From Paenibacillus sinopodophylli (lineage in GTDB: Bacteria > Bacillota > Bacilli > Paenibacillales > Paenibacillaceae), in the NCBI RefSeq assembly GCF_005930355.1, contig NZ_VDBO01000003.1, positions 372,001-436,000 on the forward strand: a DNA stretch of 64,000 bases, written 5' to 3'. Below the pieces are notes generated by a model. It was given only the letters and a program-made list of their open reading frames with translations. It made no database searches and was not told the origin of the DNA. This document shows, in pieces, positions 16,204 through 25,156 of this stretch. Made by a program: the position numbers and the translations under genes. Positions within the stretch are counted from its first letter, which is position 1. Each line of letters opens with the position of its first letter.

Positions 16204-16761
16204 TTACTTATATAGCACACTCAAAGGGGTTGGCATACCGTCGATGCTTTTCGTATTTTTCTGCTTACGGTAATCCTTAAGCCCTTGCTCGCCTTGTTGA
16301 ACCGCCCAGCGCTGAAGCGTTTCACGCTCGCCTGTGTAAGACATAAAGGGAATCGAAAACCCACAGGAGGTTTGTACCTTATGCACTTCAATATCCATAA
16401 TCTGCCTAGCTCCAGGCAATGGAGTAAACAACGGATAAAGCGTATCCCACTCCGGCGAATCCGGCAGCACCACCTTCCCTGTGCCGTAAAGTCTAAGGAT
16501 GTTAGGCGCTCCGTCAAATGCACAGAACATGACTGTAATTCTTCCGTTTTCCTCAAGATGTGCGCTCGTTTCATTGCCGCTGCCTGTCAGATCCAAGTAG
16601 GCAACACGATTCTCAGACAGAATCCGCAAGGAATCATGCCCCTTAGGTGAAAGATTAACATGTCCATCCGCAGATAATGGTGCCGATCCAATAAAATAGA
16701 TATGCTGCTGGCGAATAAACGCCTCATGCTGAGGTAACATGGAATCAAATTGTTTACCCAA
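16204..16761 (-). CDS. Pyridoxamine 5'-phosphate oxidase-family FMN-binding protein
   Basis: 185 residues. The N-terminal part has the split-barrel pattern (YFIGSAPLSADGHVNLSPKG, RVAYLDLTGSGNETSAHL, ITVMFCAFDGAPNILRLYG), typical of the FMN-binding pyridoxamine 5'-phosphate oxidase superfamily that includes many general-stress and F420/FMN-dependent proteins. The frame starts at TTG 16761, with AAAGGG about 9 bp upstream. The next in-frame ATG (16740) lacks a well-placed ribosome binding site. The substrate is unknown, and it is probably not the true PLP-biosynthetic enzyme. Confidence 0.82.
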   Translation of the reverse strand: MGKQFDSMLPQHEAFIRQQHIYFIGSAPLSADGHVNLSPKGHDSLRILSENRVAYLDLTGSGNETSAHLEENGRITVMFCAFDGAPNILRLYGTGKVVLPDSPEWDTLYPLFTPLPGARQIMDIEVHKVQTSCGFSIPFMSYTGERETLQRWAVQQGEQGLKDYRKQKNTKSIDGMPTPLSVLYK

Positions 16762-16798
16762 TTCCCCTCACCCTTTCTTGTATCATCCGAATGAATAA

Positions 16799-17278
16799 TT
16801 ACGAACCTTTAATTTCAAGAAGCTCATACTTAATGACACCCATTGGAGCATTGACGCTAATAATGCTGCCGACAGACTTGCCAAGCAGTTCTTTCCCGAG
16901 CGGGCTTTCGTATGAAATTTTATTATCCGCTACGTCCGCTTCCTCCGTACCAACGATTTTGTACGCAATTTGTTCGGAGAACTCTATGTCGTTAAGAATA
17001 ACGGTTAATCCAATATTCACCTTGGAGAGATCTTGCGTATCGGCTTCAACAACACGCGCTTTCTTGAGCATATTCGTTAATATAATAATTCTTGTTTCCA
17101 TAAAGGATTGGTCATTCTTGGCTGAATGGTACTCACTGTTTTCCTTCAAGTCGCCATAGCTGATCGCCAGTTTAATCCGCGCAGCCAGCTCCTTGCGTTT
17201 CACGTATTTCAGATCATCAAGCTCGGCTTGCAGTTGCTCTAAGCCCTCTTTGGTTAGAATTACTTCTTCGTTCGACAT
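16799..17278 (-). CDS. greA: Transcription elongation factor GreA
   Basis: About 159 residues with the GreA/GreB layout: an N-terminal coiled-coil finger ending in the acidic tip (SYGDLKENSEYHSAK, with the D and E that chelate Mg2+ in the RNA polymerase active site) and a C-terminal FKBP-like domain (ISYESPLGKELLGKSVG). It stimulates transcript cleavage in backtracked RNA polymerase. Start ATG 17278 (MSNEEVIL) is chosen because GGGAG is 8 bp upstream and the protein then aligns with known GreA N-termini; ATG 17299 or 17293 would add up to seven residues. Many genomes carry more than one GreA paralog. Confidence 0.92.
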   Translation of the reverse strand: MSNEEVILTKEGLEQLQAELDDLKYVKRKELAARIKLAISYGDLKENSEYHSAKNDQSFMETRIIILTNMLKKARVVEADTQDLSKVNIGLTVILNDIEFSEQIAYKIVGTEEADVADNKISYESPLGKELLGKSVGSIISVNAPMGVIKYELLEIKGS

Positions 17279-17360
17279 TTCAACAGCTCCCATTTGCATT
17301 CTTCCTCTAATCTTACTCTATATTGCAATAATAAGCGAAAAGTTAACTGTCCGTTATGTT

Positions 17361-18197
17361 TCACTTCGATATATCAATAAAACCTTCTCCGAACACATCC
17401 CGCACATCATGAATCGTAATAAAGGCGTTTTTGTCAGCAGCCTTCACAATTTTCTTCAACGTGCTCAGCTCTTGCTTGCTGATGACGATGTATAAAATTT
17501 CCTGCGGTGTTTTCGTATAATAGCCTCGTCCGTAGATCACCGTAACCCCGCGATCCATCACCACATTAACCTGTTCTGCAATTTTGTCCTGCTCCTTCGA
17601 GATGATCGTAACGGCTTTCTTCGGATTAACGCCCTCAATAATAAAGTCCATCACCTTCGTGCCGATATAGAGCATAACAATCGTCAGCATGAGTGCCTCT
17701 GCCCCAATGATGAAATACGAGGAGAAGGCCACGATTAGATCAAAAAACAGCAGCGCATAGCTAATGTTCCAGTCCAAATATTTGTTAGCAATACGAGCTA
17801 GAATCGTCGTTCCAGCCGTTGTACCTCCGACCCGAATGACCATACCTATCCCAATTCCGCCGAGTAGACCTCCGAATACAGCATTAATAACTATTTCATC
17901 AGATGCGATGCTCCAACTCTCGGTCAGATGCAGGAAGAGTGAGTTGAACAATACAGCAGCAATCGTGTAGATTACCGTTCTTGGGTCTAAGAAGCGATAA
18001 CCAATAATAAGTAGGAAAGAGTTGAATATTAAACTCATCAAGCCCGGTGACCAGCTGAACATATAATATAAAATAATCGTTATCCCCGTAACCCCGCCCT
18101 CGCCAAGTTCATTCGGAATAACGAACAAATTGATCGCTAACGCAAAAATAAACGCCCCCGCCATAATCATCAGCAAATCTAAAGCCTTTTTCTTCAT
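17361..18197 (-). CDS. YitT-family membrane protein (DUF161 + DUF2179)
   Basis: About 278 residues. Five or six membrane spans (from LLMIMAGAFIFALAINLFVIP on) form the YitT membrane domain, with the family signature NELGEGGVTGITIIL and GLLGGIGIGMVIRVGGTTAGTTILA. A C-terminal cytoplasmic DUF2179 domain follows (from about residue 205, KAVTIISKEQDKI..., GRGYYTKTPQEILYIVISK). ATG 18197 is chosen, with AAGGGTG about 10 bp upstream, rather than 18245. The transported substrate of the family is not established. Confidence 0.88.
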   Translation of the reverse strand: MKKKALDLLMIMAGAFIFALAINLFVIPNELGEGGVTGITIILYYMFSWSPGLMSLIFNSFLLIIGYRFLDPRTVIYTIAAVLFNSLFLHLTESWSIASDEIVINAVFGGLLGGIGIGMVIRVGGTTAGTTILARIANKYLDWNISYALLFFDLIVAFSSYFIIGAEALMLTIVMLYIGTKVMDFIIEGVNPKKAVTIISKEQDKIAEQVNVVMDRGVTVIYGRGYYTKTPQEILYIVISKQELSTLKKIVKAADKNAFITIHDVRDVFGEGFIDISK

Positions 18198-18289
18198 GTA
18201 TGATACACCCTTCTCAGCCAAAATAATCCCGTGCGGCAAATTCATCTTATCAGATTATGAATGGGAGCAGAAGGCTGTCACGTTAACGC

Positions 18290-18323
18290 AAAAAAGAGCA
18301 TTCCCCATTCAAGGAATACTCTT
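18290..18323 (-). terminator. Terminator downstream of rlmN
   Basis: AAGAGCATTCC pairs GGAATACTCTT with one mismatch. On the minus strand it is followed by a T-run (the A-run at 18290-18295 on the plus strand). Confidence 0.8.
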
Positions 18324-18339
18324 AAGAAACTTCCGTTCA

Positions 18340-19416
18340 TTACCCAAGCTGAAGCTCCTTGGTTTTCTTAATTTGCTTGCTTCTGAGCTGGCCGCAAGCC
18401 GCATCAATATCAGTACCGTGCTCCAGGCGGACGCTCACGCTGACGCCTTGTTTCTTCAAGGTATCATAGAATGCGCGAATCGTATCCCGATCCGTTCTCT
18501 GGTACTGACTATGCTCATCCACCGGATTGTAAGGGATCAGATTGACGTTAGCTAAGCTGCGACGATTCCCGATCAGTTCTGCGAGCTCGAGCGCATGCTC
18601 CTTCTGATCGTTCACATCCTTGAGCAATATATACTCCAGCGTAATTCTACGATTCGTCTTTTCCAAATAATAATCGATGGATTCCATCAGCTTCTCAATC
18701 GGAATCGCTTTGTTAATCTTCATAATCCGTGTCCGCAGCTCGTTGTTCGGCGCATGCAGCGATACAGCGAGATTCACTTGAAGATCGGAGTCTGCGAACT
18801 CCACGATTTTGCCTGCAAGACCGCTCGTTGATACCGTGATATGTCTCGCGGCAATGGCGAGCCCCTTCTGGCTCTTAATAACACCGATGAAATCGGTCAT
18901 GTTCTTGAAATTGTCGAAAGGCTCGCCGATACCCATAACGACTACATGGCTCACCTGCTCATCCTGCTGCATGCGATCCAGATGAAACTGCGCCTGCATA
19001 ATCTGCTCGACAATCTCGGCGCTCGATAAATCCCGGCTCTTGGCAAGCAAGCCGCTCGCACAGAAGCTGCAGCCGATATTGCAGCCTACTTGAGTCGTCA
19101 CGCATACCGATAGACCGAATTTATGCCGCATTAATACCGTCTCAATTAAGTTGCCATCCTGCAGCTTGAACAAAAACTTATTCGTTCCATCAGCAGACTC
19201 CTGCCGCGTGTGCTCCGTCAGCGTTCGGATAACAAAGTGCTCGGAGAGCAGCGACACGCATTCCGCCTTCACATCAATCATATCTGCGAATGCTGTAACC
19301 CGCTTCCGGTACAGCCACTCCCACACCTGCGATGCCCGAAACTTCGTAAAGCCATGCTCCTTGAAAAAGTCCGTCAGCTGCTCGAAAGTTAATCCATATA
19401 TAGATGGTTTATTCAT
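18340..19416 (-). CDS. rlmN: Dual-specificity RNA methyltransferase RlmN (23S rRNA A2503 / tRNA A37)
   Basis: About 358 residues. The radical-SAM cluster motif CNIGCSFC (about residues 109-116) is followed by the SAM-binding GIGEPFDN (about 158-165). The catalytic C-terminal cysteine is in the DAACGQL context near residue 341, and the other catalytic cysteine is expected in this family. The enzyme installs 2-methyladenosine in 23S rRNA and some tRNAs. ATG 19416 ([10 protein letters not shown]) is chosen, as AGAGGAAC lies 4-5 bp upstream. The upstream neighbour is the SARP regulator, 140 bp away without a visible terminator. Confidence 0.95.
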   Translation of the reverse strand: MNKPSIYGLTFEQLTDFFKEHGFTKFRASQVWEWLYRKRVTAFADMIDVKAECVSLLSEHFVIRTLTEHTRQESADGTNKFLFKLQDGNLIETVLMRHKFGLSVCVTTQVGCNIGCSFCASGLLAKSRDLSSAEIVEQIMQAQFHLDRMQQDEQVSHVVVMGIGEPFDNFKNMTDFIGVIKSQKGLAIAARHITVSTSGLAGKIVEFADSDLQVNLAVSLHAPNNELRTRIMKINKAIPIEKLMESIDYYLEKTNRRITLEYILLKDVNDQKEHALELAELIGNRRSLANVNLIPYNPVDEHSQYQRTDRDTIRAFYDTLKKQGVSVSVRLEHGTDIDAACGQLRSKQIKKTKELQLG

Positions 19417-19555
19417 ATCTGTTCCTCTTTTCAACACTGTACGATCCAGTCTAATCTGCCCTAACTACCGAAGCTTGCATACTGCTTATTATTGTCCCAA
19501 AATTAGCTCTGGAAAACAAGGGGTTCTCAGCCGTTTAACGAATATATGCCCATAC

Positions 19556-20674
19556 TCACCGCTGTTTGCGATTGATTGCCGCGTCCAGCTCATTGCCAAT
19601 GATTTGTCGCCTTTGTTCGTCCAGCTTGGCAGCGGCTGCACGATTGCCTTCTTGATGCAGATGCTCCAGCAATTGATCATAATATTTCAGAGTATAAGGC
19701 TCCAGCCCAATTAGTCTGCGCAGCAGCTGCTCTTTCATAGATGGGGCCGATTGCTCCGCTATATAATCCAAGTGATCGATAAAGCTTGTGCGAACCTGTT
19801 GCCGCTTCTCATCGGCCCAGCTATAATGCTCCATCTCCAAGTAGTCTCCGCGATAGAGTGCCAACAGCTCCATAGCGTGATAAGCCTGAGCATCTCCAGA
19901 CAGGATATGCTCCAATCGAGACAAATCGCTCACTATTCCTGCTGCAGTCAACCAATAACGTTCATCACCGAATGCTACAGCATCCGAGAAACCTGCTTTT
20001 TTGAGACTGGTCCGCAAATTATAGAGGGTCGTATGGAACAAAGTTTGTGCACGCTCCAATTCCGTTTCCGGCCAAAGGTCATGCAAGATGTAATAGCGAT
20101 TGACCGGTGCTCCTGCGAAGCTCCATAAGTAGGCAAACAGCTCTTTCGTTTTTTTCGTACGCCATGTCACGAGCTTTCCATCCGCTTCATAAAGCTCTAA
20201 GCTTCCCATGACCTTGAGATGAAGAGCTTTGCGCTCATTGGACAGTGAAGCTGCTTCCTCTTCCTTCGCCCGATCAACAGCGGCAGAAGCGCTGCTTCTA
20301 CGTATCAGCTTCTGCTGCATCTCGATATAGCGGTTTAACGTTTTGGCGAGCTTATCCTTAATGACCGGCTTTAGCAAATAACCGATAGCGTTTGATTCGA
20401 ATGCTTCAATGGCATATTCATGGTGAGCCGTTACAAAAATAACCTCACTCTCCGGAGACTGGGCAAGGAGCAGCTCTGCCGCCTCCAGCCCATTAATACC
20501 CGGCATCTGAATATCCAGAAAAATAAGATCCGGCTTCAACTCTGCGGCTTGTGCGATCGCATCCGCTACCTGACTGAACTTGCCCGCTACGTATACTCCT
20601 CCAATCTCCGCAAGAAGAATGTCTAATACCTCGAGTGCGATTTCTTCATCGTCAACCATCATTGCTTTTAGCAT
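19556..20674 (-). CDS. SARP-type response regulator (REC + winged helix + BTAD)
   Basis: 372 residues. An N-terminal receiver domain has the acidic pair VDDEE, the phospho-acceptor Asp near residue 52 in IFLDIQMPG, the T in VTAHHEYA and the K in LLKPV. An OmpR-like winged helix follows (KVMGSLELYE..., TKKTKELFAYLW, TTLYNLRTSLKKAGF; about 150-235), and then a helical BTAD-like domain to the end. Start ATG 20674 has GGAGG 8 bp upstream and overlaps the last 23 bp of the sensor kinase gene, so the two are translationally coupled. It is expected to be phosphorylated by that kinase and to bind direct repeats. Target genes are unknown. Confidence 0.88.
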   Translation of the reverse strand: MLKAMMVDDEEIALEVLDILLAEIGGVYVAGKFSQVADAIAQAAELKPDLIFLDIQMPGINGLEAAELLLAQSPESEVIFVTAHHEYAIEAFESNAIGYLLKPVIKDKLAKTLNRYIEMQQKLIRRSSASAAVDRAKEEEAASLSNERKALHLKVMGSLELYEADGKLVTWRTKKTKELFAYLWSFAGAPVNRYYILHDLWPETELERAQTLFHTTLYNLRTSLKKAGFSDAVAFGDERYWLTAAGIVSDLSRLEHILSGDAQAYHAMELLALYRGDYLEMEHYSWADEKRQQVRTSFIDHLDYIAEQSAPSMKEQLLRRLIGLEPYTLKYYDQLLEHLHQEGNRAAAAKLDEQRRQIIGNELDAAINRKQR

Positions 20675-23600
20675 GAAATTCCTCCGGTATATGAAGCTTG
20701 ACTTGTGTCCCATGTCCAGGCGAACTGTGCAGGCTCAGCTTGCCGCCATATAGCACCTGAAGACGCCTGTTAACGTTAGCGATTCCTACCCCGCCCGCTT
20801 CGCTATTGTCGAGCTTGCGCAAGGTAGACTCATCCATGCCCGCTCCGTCGTCCTCTACAGTAATCGCTATTCCATTCCCGATGCGGCCAATCGTAATGTG
20901 AATACTGCTTCCCTCCGGCTTCTGGCCTATGCCGTGTCGAACCGCATTCTCAACGATTGGCTGCAAGGTGAGTGGAGGCAGCATGACATGAATACCATCC
21001 TCAATATGGTAATAAACCTTCAGCCTATCGCCGAAACGCAGTTGTTCAATAGCTAGGTAGGCTTCGACGAGCTCTAGTTCTTTTTTAAGATCAATGAACT
21101 CGCTTTGAAACACAAATGTAAACTTTGCACGCAGATAGGTGGACAGATGGTAAATCATTTCCCTCAGCTTGTCTACGTTCTTATAGCTAAGACCCACTAA
21201 AGCATTCAAGCTATTGTATAGAAAGTGAGGCGTAATCTGCGCTTGCAGAAAGTCCATTTCCCTGCGCACCGCTTGTTCGGATGAATTCTTCATCGCAAGC
21301 AGTGATTTCATCCGTGCCTTCAGCTCCAGCAGCTCGAACGGCTTCTGAACAATATCATTGGCTCCCGCAGCGAAGGAGGCTATCACATCGCCGGTTTGCC
21401 CTGAGGCGGTCAGCATAAGAACTGGAAGCTCAGCGAGTCCCTGCAGCTTCCGTATTTCCCTGCAAACGTCCAAACCGGATACGCCTGGCATCATAATGTC
21501 CAGCAATACAAGATCCGGCTTGACCGAGCCCTGAAGCGCTGCCAGTGCTTCTTCCCCGCTATGAACCGCCGTATAGGCATACGGTATCGATTCCACAGCG
21601 TCCATTAATATTCTCAAATTTGAAGGTTCGTCATCGACGATCAGGATATGAAACGATGTATCCAGCTCGCTTGCTGCCGCACTTAATATAGGAGCGTAAT
21701 TGCGAATAAGCTCGGCCTGCTCGGCCTCCAATAAGTGCTCTTCCTCTGCAATCGCTGCTGGAATCGTGAACGTAAACCGCGAACCTTCGCCTACCTCCGA
21801 CTCCACCTCTAAGATACCTCCTTGAAGCTCTACCAACTGCTTCGAGATACTAAGCCCAAGGCCAATACCGCTTCGCACGCCAATTCCCTCATGCTCATAC
21901 TGGACAAAGGACTGGAAGAGCTCCTCCATTGCTTGCGGCGGAATGCCCCTGCCTGTATCTGTGACGGATATAGCAAGCATATCTGCCCTCTTCTCTGCTG
22001 AGATCGTAACCGTACCTTTAATGGTATATTTCAAACCGTTCTCCAGCAGGTTATGAAGAATCTGTCTCAGCCTGTTCTCGTCAGCAAAGACGAGTGGCAG
22101 CACACTTGGCAAGCCATTCACAATCTTCACGTCACGGTTGAGGGAAGAGATCGATAGCGTCTCCATTACGAACTGGACCGACATATGTAGGCTGACTGCC
22201 GTTTTGTTTATCGATAAATGCCCGTGCCTAATCTGATTCATATCCAAAATATCATGTACCAATCCAGAAAGCCTGCGACCTAATAAATGCAGCAGCATAA
22301 TGTTCTCGCGATGCTCCAGACGGAGCGGCTTATCCTCATTATCAAGCAGTGTCTGCGACAAATTAATGATGCCGTGCAAGGGTGTTCTCAGCTCATGGGA
22401 GGTTTTTGCCAAAAATTCATCCTTCTGCTTATCATGGATAATCAACTGCTCCGCAAGTCTCTCGCTTCTCTTGAAAGCCTCCTGCATCCGGTTCGAGATA
22501 AGAAAGGCTTGGGAAAATACGAGCAGCAAAGGAGTAACGACTAAATAATATGGATTATCGAGCGCCATCTCGTAGCGCAGCTGCGCATAGATCCAGCTAA
22601 CAATTAGAAAGAAAATACCGAGTAGAATAGCAAAGCTGCCAGGTGCGCCTCTGCTTCGGCTACGGAATATTGCATAAAAAACCGTAACAAACGTAACTAC
22701 CTGCAAAATAATGGCAATAAAAAAGATGCTGCGCAAGTACATGTTTGGTATGATCATAAACACGAGGAAATAGATCATCGAGCAGCGGCGCAGCCATCGG
22801 AACACGATGTTGTCCGGCTCGCCCAAGTAGCTGTAGGCATACAAGACGAAAAAAATAAAAGAAAGATACGAAAATAGAAATAGCAGCTTTTGGAGCCATA
22901 AAAAAGATAAGCCAGGAATGAGCAGCATGGCCAAAATTTCATTATCAATACTGAAAAACAGACCCGTTGCCAAACAGAAAAAGCTGAAATACATCAGATG
23001 AGCTTCTTTGCGCCACTGCCTGAACATCCCCGCGTAATACAAACCGAACACAAGCAGCATCGTCACGACAATCATATCTGCCAGCCTCGAGTGGTCACGG
23101 CGATTCAGAATATCATCATCTAATCCGAACTCAGGAGCTTGAACCAATCCGCCCTCCAAATATTTAAAGCTGGCAACCTGTATCAGAATGTCTATGGTTT
23201 CGCCGCCCGAATGTGCGGCTCCTACAAACGGGACATTGCTAGAAACAAAAGCATCTGGTGAAAGAGATGTTTTTCCCGTGCCTCCAAGATCGGTATTATT
23301 CATAAATATATGGCTCGACATTCGCATTTTTTTGCCACGGAAGCTGTAGATATCAGCCTTGCTAACATATATCTTCAAATGATAGGTTCCCGCACCGAAT
23401 CCTCTTTCATTCGGGAAACCCTCTATTTCTTTCCATCCTCCGGGAACCTGCGCAGGCACAGCCTTCGCATCTCGGGTCATTATGGGCAAATCGTCCGGCG
23501 TCAGCAGTTTCCCCTCATAGAAATCCCACTCGCCCCGCAGTGGAATGAATCCTTCCTCCGCGAAATTCCAAGCTCTAGCATCCAACACGCCGTCCTTCGC

Positions 23601-23705
23601 TTGCGGATAACTCACGGAGGGGTGTATCCACTGTATGATGAACGTGACCGTCACCACAAAAAACAACCCGATTATACCAAGCCACACAGCCAGCTGTTTG
23701 TTCAT
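20652..23705 (-). CDS. Hybrid sensor histidine kinase with 7TMR-DISM sensor, HisKA kinase, receiver and a second LytS-type kinase module
   Basis: 1017 residues. Order: membrane anchor (7-29); extracellular jelly-roll (about 50-200) and seven membrane spans (about 205-405) as in 7TMR-DISM receptors; HisKA with the phospho-His near 437 (SHELRTPLHG); HATPase (about 545-655; DTGRGIPP, GIGLGLSI); receiver (about 690-805; Asp near 735 in LVLLDIMMPG); then a second dimerisation motif of the LytS type (ITPHFLYNSLNAL, about 826) and a second HATPase (N-box VENAVRHGIG near 917, VGIANVNRRL). Two complete kinase cores in one chain is notable. AGAGG lies about 9 bp before ATG 23705. The ligand is unknown; 7TMR-DISM domains often sense carbohydrates or small molecules. 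Confidence 0.9.
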   Translation of the reverse strand: MNKQLAVWLGIIGLFFVVTVTFIIQWIHPSVSYPQAKDGVLDARAWNFAEEGFIPLRGEWDFYEGKLLTPDDLPIMTRDAKAVPAQVPGGWKEIEGFPNERGFGAGTYHLKIYVSKADIYSFRGKKMRMSSHIFMNNTDLGGTGKTSLSPDAFVSSNVPFVGAAHSGGETIDILIQVASFKYLEGGLVQAPEFGLDDDILNRRDHSRLADMIVVTMLLVFGLYYAGMFRQWRKEAHLMYFSFFCLATGLFFSIDNEILAMLLIPGLSFLWLQKLLFLFSYLSFIFFVLYAYSYLGEPDNIVFRWLRRCSMIYFLVFMIIPNMYLRSIFFIAIILQVVTFVTVFYAIFRSRSRGAPGSFAILLGIFFLIVSWIYAQLRYEMALDNPYYLVVTPLLLVFSQAFLISNRMQEAFKRSERLAEQLIIHDKQKDEFLAKTSHELRTPLHGIINLSQTLLDNEDKPLRLEHRENIMLLHLLGRRLSGLVHDILDMNQIRHGHLSINKTAVSLHMSVQFVMETLSISSLNRDVKIVNGLPSVLPLVFADENRLRQILHNLLENGLKYTIKGTVTISAEKRADMLAISVTDTGRGIPPQAMEELFQSFVQYEHEGIGVRSGIGLGLSISKQLVELQGGILEVESEVGEGSRFTFTIPAAIAEEEHLLEAEQAELIRNYAPILSAAASELDTSFHILIVDDEPSNLRILMDAVESIPYAYTAVHSGEEALAALQGSVKPDLVLLDIMMPGVSGLDVCREIRKLQGLAELPVLMLTASGQTGDVIASFAAGANDIVQKPFELLELKARMKSLLAMKNSSEQAVRREMDFLQAQITPHFLYNSLNALVGLSYKNVDKLREMIYHLSTYLRAKFTFVFQSEFIDLKKELELVEAYLAIEQLRFGDRLKVYYHIEDGIHVMLPPLTLQPIVENAVRHGIGQKPEGSSIHITIGRIGNGIAITVEDDGAGMDESTLRKLDNSEAGGVGIANVNRRLQVLYGGKLSLHSSPGHGTQVKLHIPEEFHAKSNDG

Positions 23706-23840
23706 TGCATTAGTCCTCTGCCTCTATCATTTTGCTATTATGAATATACCATATTCAAACTCTGGCGGATGCTCAAAACTGCGCAAATACATGTGCAAAG
23801 TAGCAGAACAATCTTTCAATTACATAAGCGGGGAATCAAG

Positions 23841-23859
23841 CAAGCTTATTATAAGCTTG
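23841..23859. promoter_or_regulatory. 19-bp perfect inverted repeat, candidate operator
   Basis: CAAGCTTATTATAAGCTTG is a perfect 9-1-9 palindrome. It lies in the gap between the hybrid kinase and the divergent DUF2156 gene, so it could act on either. Further on, CGACATA occurs twice (23955-23961 and 23965-23971), one DNA turn apart, just before the DUF2156 ribosome binding site. Confidence 0.45.
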
Positions 23860-23999
23860 AATCATGCAAGAATGTATATTTCTACAACTTTGTTTGTGCA
23901 TAATCGCGCTTATCTCTTTAAACTAATGCTGCAAACGCCGATGTATATAAAGTACGACATATTTCGACATAGTCATTGTTCACTTGGAGGATTTCTCAA

Positions 24000-25058
24000 A
24001 TGATTGATCACCTTTCTAAAAAGCGCCTGAAAGATTTGCTAAAAACCTGCGGTCACCACGCACATTCCCATTTGTATTACCTTGGCGATAAAGAGTGGCT
24101 ATGGGACTCTAAATACGAAGCGCTTCTGCTCTATCGCTCCGTCGGCAATCGCCGGATCGTACTGGGGGACCCGCTTGGAAAGCCAGGCTCCGTAGAGCGT
24201 CTCATTAAGCAATTTATTGAAGCATGCGCGAAGGACAAAATGGTACCCGTATTTTATCAAACGACATCTAAGTATTTGCCCCTATATAAAAGTCTTGGCT
24301 TGGTTCACTCCAAAATAGGCGAAGAGGCCCAGGTCGACCTGCCCAGCTTCAGCTTACAAGGAAAGAAGTGGCTTAAAATGCGGACTCGCATCAGTAAGCT
24401 ACAGCGCAGCGGCTTCACCTTCGAAGTATTGCAGCCTCCCTATTCGAAAGAGATGCTGAGCCGCTTGAAGCATATTTCGGACGAGTGGCTCAGGAGCCGT
24501 AAGGAAAAGGGCTTTTCTGTGAGCTCATTTTCCATGGCTTATATTAGCCAATCCCCTATTGCCATACTAGTGGGACCAGACGGCAGCTGCGAGGCATTTG
24601 CCTCTATTGCAGGCGGTAATCATGCCGGGAAAGCCAAGGATGACAGCATATCCAAACGCATAACGGTCGACCTCATGCGCTATACGAATGCATGTCCGCA
24701 TGGGGCAATGGATGTGCTGTTTGTTTCCTTGTTCCAATGGGCTGAGGAGCATGGATACGAGAGCTGCAGCTTAGGCATGGCGCCGCTTGCCAATGTAGAC
24801 CATACTCTTGCAGCAAGGCTGCTGTACAAATACGGAAGCCGCATGTATAACTTCAAGGGGCTTTACGAGTATAAGAATAAATTCGCACCAGTATGGAAGG
24901 ATGTTCATTTCGTTTATCCGCCCGGCACGCTGCCTCTTAATATAGCGCTGCTAACGTTCATCATCCATATGCCGAAGCCCGTATCACATTCCCGCAAGCG
25001 CCTCGCTATGACCAGGCTGCCGGCGGAAAGCGAATCCTCGCTCAAGAAACAAGCCTAA
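24000..25058 (+). CDS. Soluble DUF2156 protein (MprF-type aminoacyltransferase domain without membrane flippase)
   Basis: 352 residues with no membrane segments. It matches the C-terminal catalytic domain of MprF/LysS-type phosphatidylglycerol aminoacyltransferases: LGDPLG (about 50), a basic KMRTRISKLQRSGF segment, ITVDLMRYTNACPHGAMDVLFV and SLGMAPLANV (about 250). The fold is two GNAT-like halves. Full MprF proteins carry an N-terminal flippase; here it is absent, so the acceptor could be another lipid or a soluble or surface polymer. ATG 24000 has GGAGG 9 bp upstream and is preferred over TTG 23976. The gene stands alone, followed by a terminator. Confidence 0.85.
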   Translation: MIDHLSKKRLKDLLKTCGHHAHSHLYYLGDKEWLWDSKYEALLLYRSVGNRRIVLGDPLGKPGSVERLIKQFIEACAKDKMVPVFYQTTSKYLPLYKSLGLVHSKIGEEAQVDLPSFSLQGKKWLKMRTRISKLQRSGFTFEVLQPPYSKEMLSRLKHISDEWLRSRKEKGFSVSSFSMAYISQSPIAILVGPDGSCEAFASIAGGNHAGKAKDDSISKRITVDLMRYTNACPHGAMDVLFVSLFQWAEEHGYESCSLGMAPLANVDHTLAARLLYKYGSRMYNFKGLYEYKNKFAPVWKDVHFVYPPGTLPLNIALLTFIIHMPKPVSHSRKRLAMTRLPAESESSLKKQA

Positions 25059-25082
25059 CACTCTATACAGCAAAAATCTGAA

Positions 25083-25112
25083 ACGGCCTCCATTTGGGAT
25101 GCCGTCTTTTTT
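25083..25112 (+). terminator. Terminator of the DUF2156 gene
   Basis: ACGGCCTCC pairs GGGATGCCGT with one mismatch, followed by CTTTTTT. Confidence 0.85.
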
Positions 25113-25156
25113 GTATTATACTTTCGTATATAACCAAATGAACTGGAGTTGTTCAA

